Source: Micromonospora sp. WMMD1155 (GTDB taxonomy: Bacteria; Actinomycetota; Actinomycetes; Mycobacteriales; Micromonosporaceae). Taken from it: DNA of 64,000 nucleotides. The stretch spans positions 1,152,501-1,216,500 of the forward strand of contig NZ_CP120742.1 of NCBI RefSeq assembly GCF_029581275.1, in the 5' to 3' direction. Below the pieces are notes generated by a model that was given only the letters and a program-made list of their open reading frames with translations, was not told the DNA's origin and did no database searches. This document shows positions 1 to 8,729 of the stretch, piece by piece (position 1 is the stretch's first letter; each line of letters starts with the position of its first letter). The position numbers were made by a program, and so were the translations under genes.

Positions 1-500
1 CGGCTGGCGGCGATCACGCCGTGCCGGATCACCCAGAACCGCAGCGCCGTGATGCCCAGCTCGCGGACCAGGATCACCGCGGTCACCCACCAGGGCAGCT
101 GGTCGTACCAGGAGAGCAGCACCAGGGCCGCGCCGGTGAGCGCCTTGTCGGCGATCGGGTCGGCCACCTTGCCGACCGAGGTGACCAGCCCGAAACGGCG
201 GGCGATCCAGCCGTCCACCAGGTCCGTCGCCGAAGCCACCGCGAAGATCAGGCAGGCCGCCATCCGCCAGCCCGAGTGGGTCATCCCGGACACGATCACC
301 GAGGCGGCGAAGACCGGCACCAGCACCAGCCGCAGGGCGGTCAGCGCGTTGGCCGCGTTGAGGACGGGCACCACGGCCGCCACCGACCGGCTCGGCGTCG
401 ACTCCGTCGCCCCGGTCACCGGCGCACCCCGCTCGGGCTGCCGCGGCGTTCCCGGCACCGCACCACGTGGCTCCCCCGCTCCGCTCGGGCCCGCCGTCAC
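1..500 (-). CDS. pgsA: CDP-diacylglycerol--glycerol-3-phosphate 3-phosphatidyltransferase, C-terminus cut off
   Basis: This gene is partial: its 3' end lies beyond the left edge. Read on the minus strand it gives a short polar N-terminus, then hydrophobic segments and the CDP-alcohol phosphotransferase region with [10 protein letters not shown] followed by [10 protein letters not shown]. The family signature is DG(x)2AR(x)8G(x)3D(x)3D, whose aspartates bind Mg2+ and CDP-diacylglycerol. The enzyme makes phosphatidylglycerol-phosphate, the committed step to PG and cardiolipin, in the cytoplasmic membrane. The proposed GTG start at 500 overlaps the rimO stop by 4 bases. A second in-frame GTG about 28 codons downstream would also serve and would drop the Pro/Gly-rich leader. 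Placement directly after rimO is usual in actinobacteria. Confidence 0.85.
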   Translation of the reverse strand, partial: MTAGPSGAGEPRGAVPGTPRQPERGAPVTGATESTPSRSVAAVVPVLNAANALTALRLVLVPVFAASVIVSGMTHSGWRMAACLIFAVASATDLVDGWIARRFGLVTSVGKVADPIADKALTGAALVLLSWYDQLPWWVTAVILVRELGITALRFWVIRHGVIAAS

Positions 501-2005
501 CGTGCCGCGCCGGGCGCCGCCGAGATCATCTCATCCGGCACGGCGAGCAGGTCCACCCCTTCGGTGCCGGTCACCGTCGCGCGCACCAGGTCACCCGGGC
601 GCAGCGCGGCCAGGTCCACACCGCCGTCGGCGGGAGCGACGAGGGTCGTCGAGCCGTCGACCTCCGGCGCCTGGTGCGCGGCCCGACCCTCGACCACACC
701 GTCGGTGATCGAGTCGACGAGCACCTCGACGGTCGAGCCGAGCCGGTCCTCGGCCCGCTGCGAGCAGAGCTCGTCGGCGAGCGCGCTCAGCCGGTCGTAA
801 CGCCGCTTGATCGTCGCGGCGGAGACCTTGCCGGGCAGCCCGGCGGCCTCGGTGCCGTCCTCGTCGCTGTAGTCGAACACGCCGATCGCGTCGAGCCGGG
901 CCTCGGTCAGGAACCGCACCAGCTCGTCGACGTCGGCGCGGGTCTCGCCGGGGAACCCGACGATGAAGTTGCTCCGGGCACCCGCGTCCGGGGCCAGCGC
1001 ACGCGCGGTCGCCAGCAGCTCCAGGAACCGGTCAGTGGAGCCGAAACGCCGCATCCGGCGCAGCACCGGCTCGCTGGAGTGCTGGAACGACAGGTCGAAG
1101 TACGCGGCCACACCCGGGGTGCCGGCGATCGCCTCGACCAGCCCGGGCCGGGTCTCGGCCGGCTGGAGGTAACTCGCCCGCACCCGCACGATGCCGCTCA
1201 CCGCGGCGAGCTGCGGCAGCAGCTTCTCCAGCGCACGCGGGTCGCCCAGGTCCTTGCCGTACGAGGTGGAGTTCTCGCTGACCAGCACCAGCTCGCGTAC
1301 GCCGGTCTTGGCCAACCACTCCGCCTCGGCCAGCAGCTCGTCCGGCGTACGCGAGACGAACGCGCCACGGAAGGCGGGAATGGCACAGAAGGCGCACCGC
1401 CGGTCGCAGCCGCTGGCCAGCTTCAACGAGGCCACCGGGCCGGTGTCCAACCGGCGGCGAAGCACCTGCCGCAGGTGCGCCGGGGTGTGCTCGTCGGTGT
1501 CGACAGCGGTCCGGGTGACGGTGCCGTGCCCGGGCAGCGACACCGCGCTGTCGCGCCGCTTCACCGGGGTCAACGGCAGCAGCTCCCGCCGGTCCCGAGG
1601 AGTGTGCGCGGTGACCTGCTCGCCGGCGACGACAGCGTTCAGCCGGGCGGCGATGTCCGGGTAGTCGTCGAAGCTCAACACCGCCTGGGCCTCGGGCAGG
1701 CTGTCGGCGAGCTCCCGACCGTACCGCTCGGCCATGCAACCGGCCGCGACCACCTTGGCGCCGGTCCCGGCGGCGGCGAGCAGGGTCTGGATGGAATCCT
1801 GCTTGGCCTTCTCCACGAAGCCGCAGGTGTTGACGACCACCACGTCGGCGCCCTCGCCGTCGGTGCTCACCTGCCAACCGTCGGCGTGCAGCCGGGCGGC
1901 CAGCTCCTCCGAGTCGACCTCGTTGCGGGCACAGCCGAGGGTCAGCAGGGCGACACGGCGGCCCTCGGCGTTGTCGGAAGGAGAAGGAGCGGTGGCAGAC
2001 ACCAT
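497..2005 (-). CDS. rimO: Ribosomal protein S12 (Asp) methylthiotransferase RimO
   Basis: This radical-SAM enzyme adds a methylthio group to a conserved aspartate of ribosomal protein S12. The N-terminal UPF0004 domain opens with [16 protein letters not shown], and its cysteines ligate the auxiliary iron-sulfur cluster. The radical SAM cluster motif is CDRRCAFC near residues 199-206. A C-terminal TRAM-like segment follows ([19 protein letters not shown]). The SNEVDSE-type motif and the S12-type C-terminus favour RimO over the tRNA enzyme MiaB. The open frame extends upstream to 2086, but that extension is Pro/Arg-rich; the ATG at 2005 (MVSATAPS) gives the usual RimO length of about 500 residues. 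It is probably cotranscribed with pgsA. Confidence 0.9.
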   Translation of the reverse strand: MVSATAPSPSDNAEGRRVALLTLGCARNEVDSEELAARLHADGWQVSTDGEGADVVVVNTCGFVEKAKQDSIQTLLAAAGTGAKVVAAGCMAERYGRELADSLPEAQAVLSFDDYPDIAARLNAVVAGEQVTAHTPRDRRELLPLTPVKRRDSAVSLPGHGTVTRTAVDTDEHTPAHLRQVLRRRLDTGPVASLKLASGCDRRCAFCAIPAFRGAFVSRTPDELLAEAEWLAKTGVRELVLVSENSTSYGKDLGDPRALEKLLPQLAAVSGIVRVRASYLQPAETRPGLVEAIAGTPGVAAYFDLSFQHSSEPVLRRMRRFGSTDRFLELLATARALAPDAGARSNFIVGFPGETRADVDELVRFLTEARLDAIGVFDYSDEDGTEAAGLPGKVSAATIKRRYDRLSALADELCSQRAEDRLGSTVEVLVDSITDGVVEGRAAHQAPEVDGSTTLVAPADGGVDLAALRPGDLVRATVTGTEGVDLLAVPDEMISAAPGAAR

Positions 2006-2126
2006 CCGAGGGTACCGGGCCAGCCTGGGTAGCCCACGCACGCGGGCGGCCGGGGCTCCTCCGCCCACGTCGGTGGGTCGGGTCACGGGCCGATCCGCCG
2101 CGCGCCGCGGCGGTCCCGGGCGCCCG

Positions 2127-3050
2127 TCAGCGCGCCGCGGCGGTCACCCGGGTCAGCGCGTCGAGCAGGAAGACCTCGGTACCGGCCAGGCCGGTGCAGC
2201 AGAAGACCGAGATCTGGTCCGCGGTGGTCCGGCCGGGAGCCGCGCCGGCCAGGACGCCGCCCAGGTCACCCAACCGCCCGGCGTACGGGGGTGTGGCCGC
2301 CAGCATCGGCGGCTGGTAGTCCGCCGCCTGGGCCGGCGAGTCGGTGACCAGCAGGTCGGCGACGTCCAACAGATCGGTGCCGAACTCGCTGCGGTCGAGC
2401 TGCTTGAAGCCGACCGCGTTGACGTGTGTGCCGGGGCTGAGGTCGGCGGCGTGGAGCACCGGGGTCGGGCTGGTGGTCGCGAGCACCACCACGTCCCGCC
2501 CGGCGACGGCCGCACCCGGGCTGGTCACCGCGCGGGCCGGCACACCCAGCTCGGCACGGACCCGGGCGGCGAAGGCGTCCCGCCGGGCGGCGGATCGGCT
2601 GTGCACGACCACCTCCCGCAGGGGGCGGACCGCGGCGGCGGCCCACACCTGCGTCCAGGCCTGCCGGCCGGAACCGATCACCCCGAGGCTGGTCGTGTCC
2701 GGGCGGGCCAGCGCGTCGACGGCGAGGCCGCCCAACCCACCGGTACGACGCGAACCCAGCTCCTCTCCGACCGCTACCGCCCGCACCGCCCCGGTCCGGG
2801 CGTCGTGCAGCACCACCACCTGCTCACCCTCCGGGTGCCCGAAGGTGTCGTAGGAGCGGAAGCCGTACCAGTCGTCGACCAGGTGCCCGGCGGTGAGCAC
2901 CAGTCGCCCGCCGTCGAGCGGGGCGGCGGTCCGGGGCGGGGCGACCAGACGTCCCTCGTACGCGGCCAGGAGGGCGGCACGCATGGCGTCGACCGTGGTG
3001 GCGGCGTCCAGCGCGGCGGCGACCTCGTGGTCGGCGTAGAGAAGGGTCAT
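2127..3050 (-). CDS. Ornithine cyclodeaminase / mu-crystallin family protein
   Basis: This NAD(P)-dependent protein of about 307 residues has the family's Rossmann motif [12 protein letters not shown] in the middle, followed by [15 protein letters not shown], a typical cofactor-binding beta strand. An N-terminal half with [16 protein letters not shown] precedes it. Family members include ornithine cyclodeaminase, alanine dehydrogenase, ketimine reductases and 2,3-diaminopropionate biosynthesis enzymes; substrate cannot be told from sequence here. The start at 3050 is preferred because AGGA lies 8 bases upstream; an ATG 9 bases further upstream (3059) has no spaced Shine-Dalgarno sequence. It stands alone, separated from rimO by about 120 bases, and diverges from the riboswitch-SMR unit. 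Confidence 0.8.
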   Translation of the reverse strand: MTLLYADHEVAAALDAATTVDAMRAALLAAYEGRLVAPPRTAAPLDGGRLVLTAGHLVDDWYGFRSYDTFGHPEGEQVVVLHDARTGAVRAVAVGEELGSRRTGGLGGLAVDALARPDTTSLGVIGSGRQAWTQVWAAAAVRPLREVVVHSRSAARRDAFAARVRAELGVPARAVTSPGAAVAGRDVVVLATTSPTPVLHAADLSPGTHVNAVGFKQLDRSEFGTDLLDVADLLVTDSPAQAADYQPPMLAATPPYAGRLGDLGGVLAGAAPGRTTADQISVFCCTGLAGTEVFLLDALTRVTAAAR

Positions 3051-3170
3051 GGTCGTCATCCTGCAAGTTGAAGTCAGGTGCAGGTCAACGGGGCGTGGTG
3101 GGCGTCACCGTCCCGCCCCGGACGCCGGTGCTAGCGTCGACAGCGGTGGCCCCGGATGGTCGGGGCCGCT

Positions 3171-3211
3171 CCGGACGAGTGGTGGGCGTACCCGGTCAGG
3201 CCAAGACGCCC
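3171..3211 (+). ncRNA. Class III guanidine riboswitch (ykkC-III)
   Basis: The sequence matches the known guanidine-III aptamer almost base for base. CCGGACGAG (3171-3179) is followed by a stem GGGCGT/ACGCCC (3184-3189 with 3206-3211), and the pseudoknot CCGG (3171-3174) pairs with CCGG (3192-3195). The conserved stretch ACCCGGTCAGGCCAAGACG differs at one position from the well-studied Thermobifida fusca aptamer as I remember it. It sits about 65 bases upstream of the start of an SMR exporter, the gene type this class usually controls. The SD GAGGTGA at the gene start is the likely regulated element, but whether control is translational or transcriptional is not clear. Confidence 0.9.
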
Positions 3212-3276
3212 CGCGTGAGATGCAGATTCGACTCGTCCCGGCGCGGCAGCCCCGGGCGCCTACCGTGAGGTGAACG

Positions 3277-3591
3277 ATGGCCTGGCTCGTACTCGTGATC
3301 TCGGGAATGCTGGAGACGGCCTGGGCGGTCGCCCTGGACCGCAGCGCCGGTCTCAGCCGGTTGGTCCCGTCCGCGATCTTCGTGGTGACCCTGGTCCTGA
3401 GCATGGCCGGGCTGGCGTACGCGCTCCGGGAGATCCCGGTCGGAACCGGCTACGCGGTCTGGGTCGGCATCGGCGCGGTCGGCACCGCACTGATCGGGAT
3501 GCTGGCGCTCGGTGAGTCGACGAGTCTGCCGCGGATCCTCTGCCTGCTGCTGGTGGTGGCGGGCGTGATCGGTCTGAAGATCTTCCATTGA
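3277..3591 (+). CDS. SMR-family exporter, guanidinium exporter (Gdx/SugE) type
   Basis: This 104-residue protein has four predicted membrane helices, the standard size of a small multidrug resistance protein. The conserved membrane-embedded glutamate is at residue 13 (ISGMLETAW). The motifs GTGYAVWVGIGAVGTAL and GESTSLPR resemble the SugE/Gdx subgroup, which exports guanidinium in exchange for protons as antiparallel dimers, rather than the EmrE drug exporters. A class III guanidine riboswitch directly upstream supports that substrate. The SD GAGGTGA lies 4-5 bases before the ATG. The ORF ends 72 bases before the next, unrelated membrane protein. Confidence 0.92.
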   Translation: MAWLVLVISGMLETAWAVALDRSAGLSRLVPSAIFVVTLVLSMAGLAYALREIPVGTGYAVWVGIGAVGTALIGMLALGESTSLPRILCLLLVVAGVIGLKIFH

Positions 3592-3663
3592 CGAGCACGC
3601 GTGACGAACACCCACAGTGGGTAGTGATCGATCGTCACGACAGGCTCTCACTTGGAGGAAGAC

Positions 3664-3909
3664 ATGACCGACATGCCGAGCACCGCACGCCCCCGCAGCA
3701 ACGCCGCCCGCATCCTCACCATCGTGGGCTTCGTCTTCGCAGTCCTCGCCCTGCTGCTCAACCCGATCATCTTCGGCGTGCTCGGCGTCATCGCGGGCGT
3801 CGTCGGCGCGGTGCTCGGCGACAAGCCGCTGGGCTGGTACGCCGCCGCGGCCAGCGTCGTCGCCGCGATCCTCGGCCTGGTGGTCTTCGCCGCGCTGATC
3901 AGCAATTGA
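3664..3909 (+). CDS. Small two-helix membrane protein of unknown function
   Basis: This 81-residue protein has a short polar N-terminus (TARPRSNAAR) followed by two or three hydrophobic helices rich in Val, Ile, Leu and Gly, ending FAALISN. It resembles DUF4190-like small actinobacterial membrane proteins, but no specific function can be read from it. The start at 3664 is set by GGAGGA at 3655-3660; an ATG at 3652 lies upstream of that ribosome-binding site. A strong hairpin immediately downstream ends the transcript. Confidence 0.75.
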   Translation: MTDMPSTARPRSNAARILTIVGFVFAVLALLLNPIIFGVLGVIAGVVGAVLGDKPLGWYAAAASVVAAILGLVVFAALISN

Positions 3910-3926
3910 TCGCCCCTCCACGTCGC

Positions 3927-3951
3927 GGGCCCGCCGGATCCCGGCGGGCCC
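3927..3951 (+). terminator. GC-rich hairpin between convergent genes
   Basis: A perfect 11-bp inverted repeat, GGGCCCGCCGG and CCGGCGGGCCC, is separated by a 3-base loop (ATC). It lies 18 bases after the stop of the small membrane protein and 26 bases from the ftsK stop, so it can serve both strands. There is no U-tract, which is common for actinobacterial terminators. Confidence 0.75.
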
Positions 3952-3977
3952 GTCGCACGTGTGGGGTCGCCCGTCGG

Positions 3978-6437
3978 TCAGTCCGCGTCGCCGCGTAGAC
4001 CGACCAGGACCTCCTCCAGCTCGTCCGGCTTGACCAGCACGTCGCGTGCCTTCGACCCCTCGGACGGCCCGACCACGCCACGGGTCTCCATCAGGTCCAT
4101 CAGGCGTCCCGCCTTCGCGAAACCGACCCGCAGCTTGCGTTGAAGCATCGAGGTCGAGCCGAACTGCGAGGTGACGACCAACTCCACCGCCTGCACCAGC
4201 AGGTCGAGGTCGTCGCCGATGTCCTCGTCGATCTTCTTCTTGTTGTCCTGCGCCGGGGTCAGCACGTCCGGGCGGAACTCCGGCTCGCGCTGGTCCTTGC
4301 AGAACTTCACCACGTCGGCGATCTCCCGCTCGGTGACCCAGGCGCCCTGGATGCGGACCGGCTTGGAGGCCCCCATCGGCAGGAAGAGCCCGTCGCCACG
4401 GCCGAGCAGTTTCTCCGCGCCCGGCTGGTCGAGGATGACCCGCGAGTCCGCGAGCGAAGAGGTGGCGAACGCCAGCCGGGACGGCACGTTCGCCTTGATC
4501 AGACCGGTCACCACGTCGACCGAGGGGCGCTGGGTGGCCAGGACCAGGTGGATGCCGGCGGCACGGGCCAGCTGGGTGATCCGGACGACCGAGTCCTCCA
4601 CGTCGCGCGGCGCGACCATCATCAGGTCGGCCAGCTCGTCCACGATCACCAGCAGGTACGGGTACGGGCGCATCTCCCGTTCGCTGCCCGGCGGGGCCTT
4701 GATCTCGCCGTTGCGGACCTTGCGGTTGAAGTCGTCGATGTGCCGGACCCCGTTGGCCGCGAGGTCGTCGTAGCGCATGTCCATCTCGCGGACCACCCAG
4801 TCCAGCGAGTCGGCCGCCTTCTTCGCGTTGGTCACGATCGGGGTGACCAGGTGCGGGATGCCCTCGTAGCCGGTCATCTCGACCCGCTTCGGGTCGATCA
4901 GCAGCAGCCTCACCTCGTCCGGGGTCGCCCGGGTGAGGATGGACACCAGCAGGGTGTTGAGGCAGCTCGACTTGCCCGCGCCGGTGGCGCCCGCGATCAG
5001 GATGTGCGGCATCTTCGCGAGGTTGGCCACCACGTAGCCGCCCTCGATGTCCTTGCCGAGCGCCACCACCATCGGGTGGTGGTCGCTGGTCGCCGCCCGG
5101 GAGCGCAGCACGTCACCGAGGGCGACGTTCTCCGGGTCGGTGTTCGGGATCTCCACGCCGACCGCGCTCTTGCCCGGGATCGGACTGAGGATCCGCACGT
5201 CCGGCGACTTCACCGCGTACGCGATGTTGCGGGACAGCTGGGTGATCCGCTCGACCTTGACGCCGTGCCCCAACTCCACCTCGTAGCGGGTGACCGTCGG
5301 ACCCCGGGTGAAGCCGGTGACGGCGGCGTCCACGTCGAACTGGTCGAAGACGCCGGTCAGCGCGGCGATCACCTCGTCGTTGGCCTTGCTGCGGGTCTTG
5401 GGCGCGGCCCCGCTGCTGAGCATGTTGGCCGGCGGCAGCGTGTAGTCGCCGGCCAACCCGGTCAACGCGAGCTGCTCGGCCCGGGTCGGCGCGGGCGAGT
5501 GCTCCGGCGGCTCGACCGGCGGCTTGCGACTCGCCGGCACCTTCGCGGGCGACTTGCGCGGCAGCACCATGGTCTCCTGGAGGTCCGCGCCGTCCAGGTC
5601 CTCGAAGTCGTCCGGGTCGATCGGCGGAGGCATCCGCTTCCCCGGCCGCTTGCGCGCGGGCCGCGCGGCCGACTCGTCGGTCTCCTCCTCGGCGGCCTCC
5701 GGGGGCGCGACCAGCCCACCGGCGAGCAGGCCCAACCGCTCCGGGATCTTGTTGATCGGCGTGGCGGTGACCACGAGCAGGCCGAAGAGCAACAGCAGGA
5801 CCAGCAGAGGTACGGCCACCCAGGCGGTCACCGCCCGTTCCAGCAACCCGCCCACACCGGCGCCGACCAGGCCCCCGGCGAAGTCACGCTCCACGGTGTC
5901 CACCGGGTCCTGACCGATCTGGAGCAGCGCGGCCGTCGCCACCAGCAGCGAACCCCACCCGATCAGACCACGCCCCCGGTGCTCCGGATCGGCCGGCTGA
6001 CGCATCAGCCGCCACGCCCCGATCATCAGCAGCACCGGCACGACCACCGAGATCGCGCCCAGGAACAGCCGGATCGAGTCGGCCAGCCGCGCGCCGACCG
6101 GGCCCGCTCCGGAGAACCAGAGCGCCACCGCGGAGAGCAGGGCGAGCCCGAACAGCAGCAGCCCGGCGCCGTCTCGGCGGTGCTCCGGGTCGAGGTCACG
6201 GGCCGAGGCGGCCTGCCGACCGGCGGCGCGCACCGCCCAACCCATGCCGTGTGCCAGACCCATCCACAGTGCGCCCACCGCGCGGCCCACGTAGACGGCC
6301 GGGCCGGGTCGGGTCGGCGCGGTGCGACGCCGGACCGGCGCCCGGGTCTTCTTGGCCGGTTGACGGGCACGACTGTTGGTGCCACCGCGCGGCGACGCGC
6401 CGCGCCGCCGGCTCGCCTGAGAGGTACGGCCCGCCAT
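3978..6437 (-). CDS. ftsK: DNA translocase FtsK/SpoIIIE
   Basis: This septal DNA pump clears chromosomes from closing septa and moves DNA into spore compartments. The protein is about 819 residues. A basic N-terminus (residues 1-50, rich in Arg/Ser/Pro) precedes four membrane helices (roughly 90-260), then an acidic/proline linker, then the motor. Walker A is GATGAGKSS near residue 484 and Walker B is LLVIVDELADLM near 600. The C-terminal gamma winged helix (LDLLVQAVELVVTSQFGSTS onward) recognises KOPS-type guide sequences and XerD. The frame stays open upstream to 6986 antisense to the next gene; the start at 6437 (MAGRTSQASRR) is chosen because the motor, membrane domain and basic leader are then the family's usual length. 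Confidence 0.95.
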   Translation of the reverse strand: MAGRTSQASRRRGASPRGGTNSRARQPAKKTRAPVRRRTAPTRPGPAVYVGRAVGALWMGLAHGMGWAVRAAGRQAASARDLDPEHRRDGAGLLLFGLALLSAVALWFSGAGPVGARLADSIRLFLGAISVVVPVLLMIGAWRLMRQPADPEHRGRGLIGWGSLLVATAALLQIGQDPVDTVERDFAGGLVGAGVGGLLERAVTAWVAVPLLVLLLLFGLLVVTATPINKIPERLGLLAGGLVAPPEAAEEETDESAARPARKRPGKRMPPPIDPDDFEDLDGADLQETMVLPRKSPAKVPASRKPPVEPPEHSPAPTRAEQLALTGLAGDYTLPPANMLSSGAAPKTRSKANDEVIAALTGVFDQFDVDAAVTGFTRGPTVTRYEVELGHGVKVERITQLSRNIAYAVKSPDVRILSPIPGKSAVGVEIPNTDPENVALGDVLRSRAATSDHHPMVVALGKDIEGGYVVANLAKMPHILIAGATGAGKSSCLNTLLVSILTRATPDEVRLLLIDPKRVEMTGYEGIPHLVTPIVTNAKKAADSLDWVVREMDMRYDDLAANGVRHIDDFNRKVRNGEIKAPPGSEREMRPYPYLLVIVDELADLMMVAPRDVEDSVVRITQLARAAGIHLVLATQRPSVDVVTGLIKANVPSRLAFATSSLADSRVILDQPGAEKLLGRGDGLFLPMGASKPVRIQGAWVTEREIADVVKFCKDQREPEFRPDVLTPAQDNKKKIDEDIGDDLDLLVQAVELVVTSQFGSTSMLQRKLRVGFAKAGRLMDLMETRGVVGPSEGSKARDVLVKPDELEEVLVGLRGDAD

Positions 6438-6551
6438 AGAGTCACGGTAACGGTGGGGCCGGGCAGATCCCCGCTTTTCCGGGTCGTGTCCGCGCGTCGC
6501 AACACGAACCCCACCGCCGGTCGTGATATCCGCCTCAGAAGGGATGCCCGC

Positions 6552-7031
6552 ATGGCGTCGCCGGACATCGCGAGCGATCCGGACGACCCGCTGGCCGGGC
6601 ACCCGGGTGCGGTGCGTCCGCTGAGCGGCGAACTGGTCAACGCGGTGCTCGCCGCCCGTGGCCGCCCCGTCGGCCGGAGCGTGGACGGCGAACTGGTGGG
6701 CCGCTTCGACGACAACCTGATCTGGTTCCTCCTCCTCGGCGACGACGGCGAGCTGCTCCAGGTCCGCACCATGGTCACCACCACCTTCGGAATCGAACAG
6801 GTGCCCGCCCTGTACGCCTTCTGCAACTCGTGGAACCACGACCGGCTCTGGCCCAAGGCGTTCACGCACGTGGACGACGACGGTCGCGCCCGCGTCTACG
6901 GCGAGGTGATCACCGACCTGGAACGGGGGGTGACCCCGCACCAGCTCGACCGACTGCTCGACTGTGGCATCACCACCGGCTGCCAACTCGCCGTGGCGGT
7001 CCGCCGACTGCCCGGTGCGGTGCCGTCGTGA
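6552..7031 (+). CDS. YbjN domain-containing protein
   Basis: This 159-residue protein consists of a YbjN domain, a fold related to type III secretion chaperones. The motif YAFCNSWNHDRLWPKAF near residues 91-107 is the actinobacterial YbjN core. Family members are thought to bind partner proteins; no enzyme activity is known. It diverges from ftsK and overlaps the next gene by 4 bases, so the two YbjN proteins are almost certainly translationally coupled. An AAGGGA Shine-Dalgarno-like sequence precedes the ATG at 6552. Confidence 0.8.
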   Translation: MASPDIASDPDDPLAGHPGAVRPLSGELVNAVLAARGRPVGRSVDGELVGRFDDNLIWFLLLGDDGELLQVRTMVTTTFGIEQVPALYAFCNSWNHDRLWPKAFTHVDDDGRARVYGEVITDLERGVTPHQLDRLLDCGITTGCQLAVAVRRLPGAVPS

Positions 7032-8668
7032 GCGGCCGGGACGAGTTCACCGGCACCCCGCCCACCGGTGCCGGTGGGCGCCTCGCGCACTCTCGCGTAC
7101 CGGCGCTGGAGTCCGCGCTCGCCGACGCCCGGGACATGCCCGACGGCCCGGCCCGGCGGGTGGCCCTGGAACGGCTCGCCGAGCGGGCCGACGCGTGCGG
7201 CGACGTCCGCTCCGGGGTGGACGCACGGTTCGCGTTGATCGAGGCGTACCTGCTCGACGGGGAGCGGTGGCGCCTGGTCGAACCGGTCCGGCGCTGCCGG
7301 GCCGCCGCCGACCACCGGCCCGAGGTGCTCACCCACGTCGAGACCGGGCTGCTGCTGCGCTACCAGCGGTACGCCGTGGAGGCGCTGCTCGGCACCCCCC
7401 GGGTCGGGTTGGACCAGACCCGGTCCCTGCTGCACGACCTGGCCCATCGGGTCGGTGTGGACGGTCCGGACACGCCGACCGTCGCGGAACTGCACTGCCG
7501 GATCGCCGACCACCTGGGCGACGAACCCACCGCCCGCCACTGGTACGAGCGGTGGTCGGGCAGCCGGCCCGGCCCGGCCGGCGGCTGCCCCGGCTGCGCA
7601 TCGGCCCGACGCGCGGAGCTGCTGACCGGCTGGGGCGAGTGGCGGGCCGCGCTCGACGAGCTACGGGACTCCGACGGCGACCCGGCGGCCTGCACCGACC
7701 AACCCGAACGGAACCTGGTCGCCGCCCTGCTACCGGCCCTGCGGGGTGGCGAGCCGGAACGGGCCGCGGCGGCACACGTCCGGGCGTACCGCAGGCACCG
7801 GCGCGACCGTGCCGCGTTCCCGCACCTCGCCGCGCACCTGCGGTTCTGTGCGCTCGGCGGGCACCTGGAACGCGGGCTGACCATCCTGACCGAACAGCTG
7901 CCCCGGCTGGACCGGCCCACCGACGACCTGGCCGCGATGGAGTTCGCCGCCGCCGGAGCGCTGGTCTGCGCACTGGCCGACGAGGCCGGCCTCGGCCGGC
8001 GGACCCTGCCCCGCCCCGCGTACGGCGATCGACCCGCCACCGAGCCGGACGTGTCCACACTCGGCGCGCTGCTGGTCGGGGTGGCCGGTGACCTGGCCGG
8101 CAGCTTCGACGCCCGCAACGGCACCGGCCACCACTCCGGCCGGATGGCCGCCTGGCTCGCCGAGCGTCCGCTCGCGACACCGGTCCCGCTGCCCCCCGAC
8201 GACGAGCCGGGCGGGGCCGCCGAGCCGGACGCCGACACGTCCGACGAGGAGACCCGCACCGACGAGCTGATGGCGTTGACCCTCGACATGATCACCGAAG
8301 TACTGACCGGGCGCGGCGACCAGTACGTGGTGGAAGGGGGCGACACGGTGGTCGGCCGGTGGGGTTCGGTGGTGATCCAGTTCCGGCGGGCCGGCGAACG
8401 CGGTGAGGTGCTGCACGCCCGGTCCATGGCCGCCCGTCGGCTGCCGGTGACCCGCCGCTCCGAGGCGTACGCCTTCTGCAACGCCTGGAACCACGACCGG
8501 CTGCTGCCCAAGGCGTACACGCACGACCTCGGCGAGGAGTTGGTGCTGGCCGGCGACGTGGCCACCGACCTGACCCACGGGGTCACCCCGGCGCAGCTCA
8601 CGGTGCTGGTGGAGGCCGCCATCGCCACCGGCGTCGCCTATGCCGAGGCGGTCGCCGCGCTCGCCTGA
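7028..8668 (+). CDS. Large protein with helical repeat-like N-terminus and C-terminal YbjN domain
   Basis: The protein is about 546 residues and begins at GTG 7028, overlapping the preceding stop. Residues 1-400 are Ala/Arg/Leu-rich and helical, with the repeated look of a TPR-like solenoid (for example RVALERLAERADACGDVRSGVDARFALIEAYLLDG split over short helices) and a CPGC pair near residue 184. An acidic linker (EPDADTSDEETRTDE) leads to the C-terminal YbjN domain, whose motif YAFCNAWNHDRLLPKAY closely copies that of the upstream neighbour. The two domains may therefore descend from a duplication and pair with each other. The function is unknown. Confidence 0.75.
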   Translation: MSGRDEFTGTPPTGAGGRLAHSRVPALESALADARDMPDGPARRVALERLAERADACGDVRSGVDARFALIEAYLLDGERWRLVEPVRRCRAAADHRPEVLTHVETGLLLRYQRYAVEALLGTPRVGLDQTRSLLHDLAHRVGVDGPDTPTVAELHCRIADHLGDEPTARHWYERWSGSRPGPAGGCPGCASARRAELLTGWGEWRAALDELRDSDGDPAACTDQPERNLVAALLPALRGGEPERAAAAHVRAYRRHRRDRAAFPHLAAHLRFCALGGHLERGLTILTEQLPRLDRPTDDLAAMEFAAAGALVCALADEAGLGRRTLPRPAYGDRPATEPDVSTLGALLVGVAGDLAGSFDARNGTGHHSGRMAAWLAERPLATPVPLPPDDEPGGAAEPDADTSDEETRTDELMALTLDMITEVLTGRGDQYVVEGGDTVVGRWGSVVIQFRRAGERGEVLHARSMAARRLPVTRRSEAYAFCNAWNHDRLLPKAYTHDLGEELVLAGDVATDLTHGVTPAQLTVLVEAAIATGVAYAEAVAALA

Positions 8669-8677
8669 CCCCGCACA

Positions 8678-8721
8678 CGCCGACGCCGGCCCACCCCGTC
8701 GAAGGCGGACCGGCGTCGGCG
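8678..8721. terminator. Bidirectional hairpin between YbjN operon and rnj
   Basis: A perfect 12-bp inverted repeat, CGCCGACGCCGG (8678-8689) and CCGGCGTCGGCG (8710-8721), has a 20-base loop. It fills the 61-base gap between two convergent stops and can fold in either transcript. Confidence 0.7.
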
Positions 8722-8729
8722 GACGTTGC

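Noticed and set aside
467..2032. Long plus-strand open frame opposite rimO
   Set aside because: It is the antisense shadow of rimO, whose motifs are clear; high GC keeps opposite frames open.
4140..6500. Plus-strand open frame running through ftsK into the first YbjN gene
   Set aside because: The part opposite ftsK is His/Asp/Arg-rich shadow sequence; only the segment from 6552 is a real protein.
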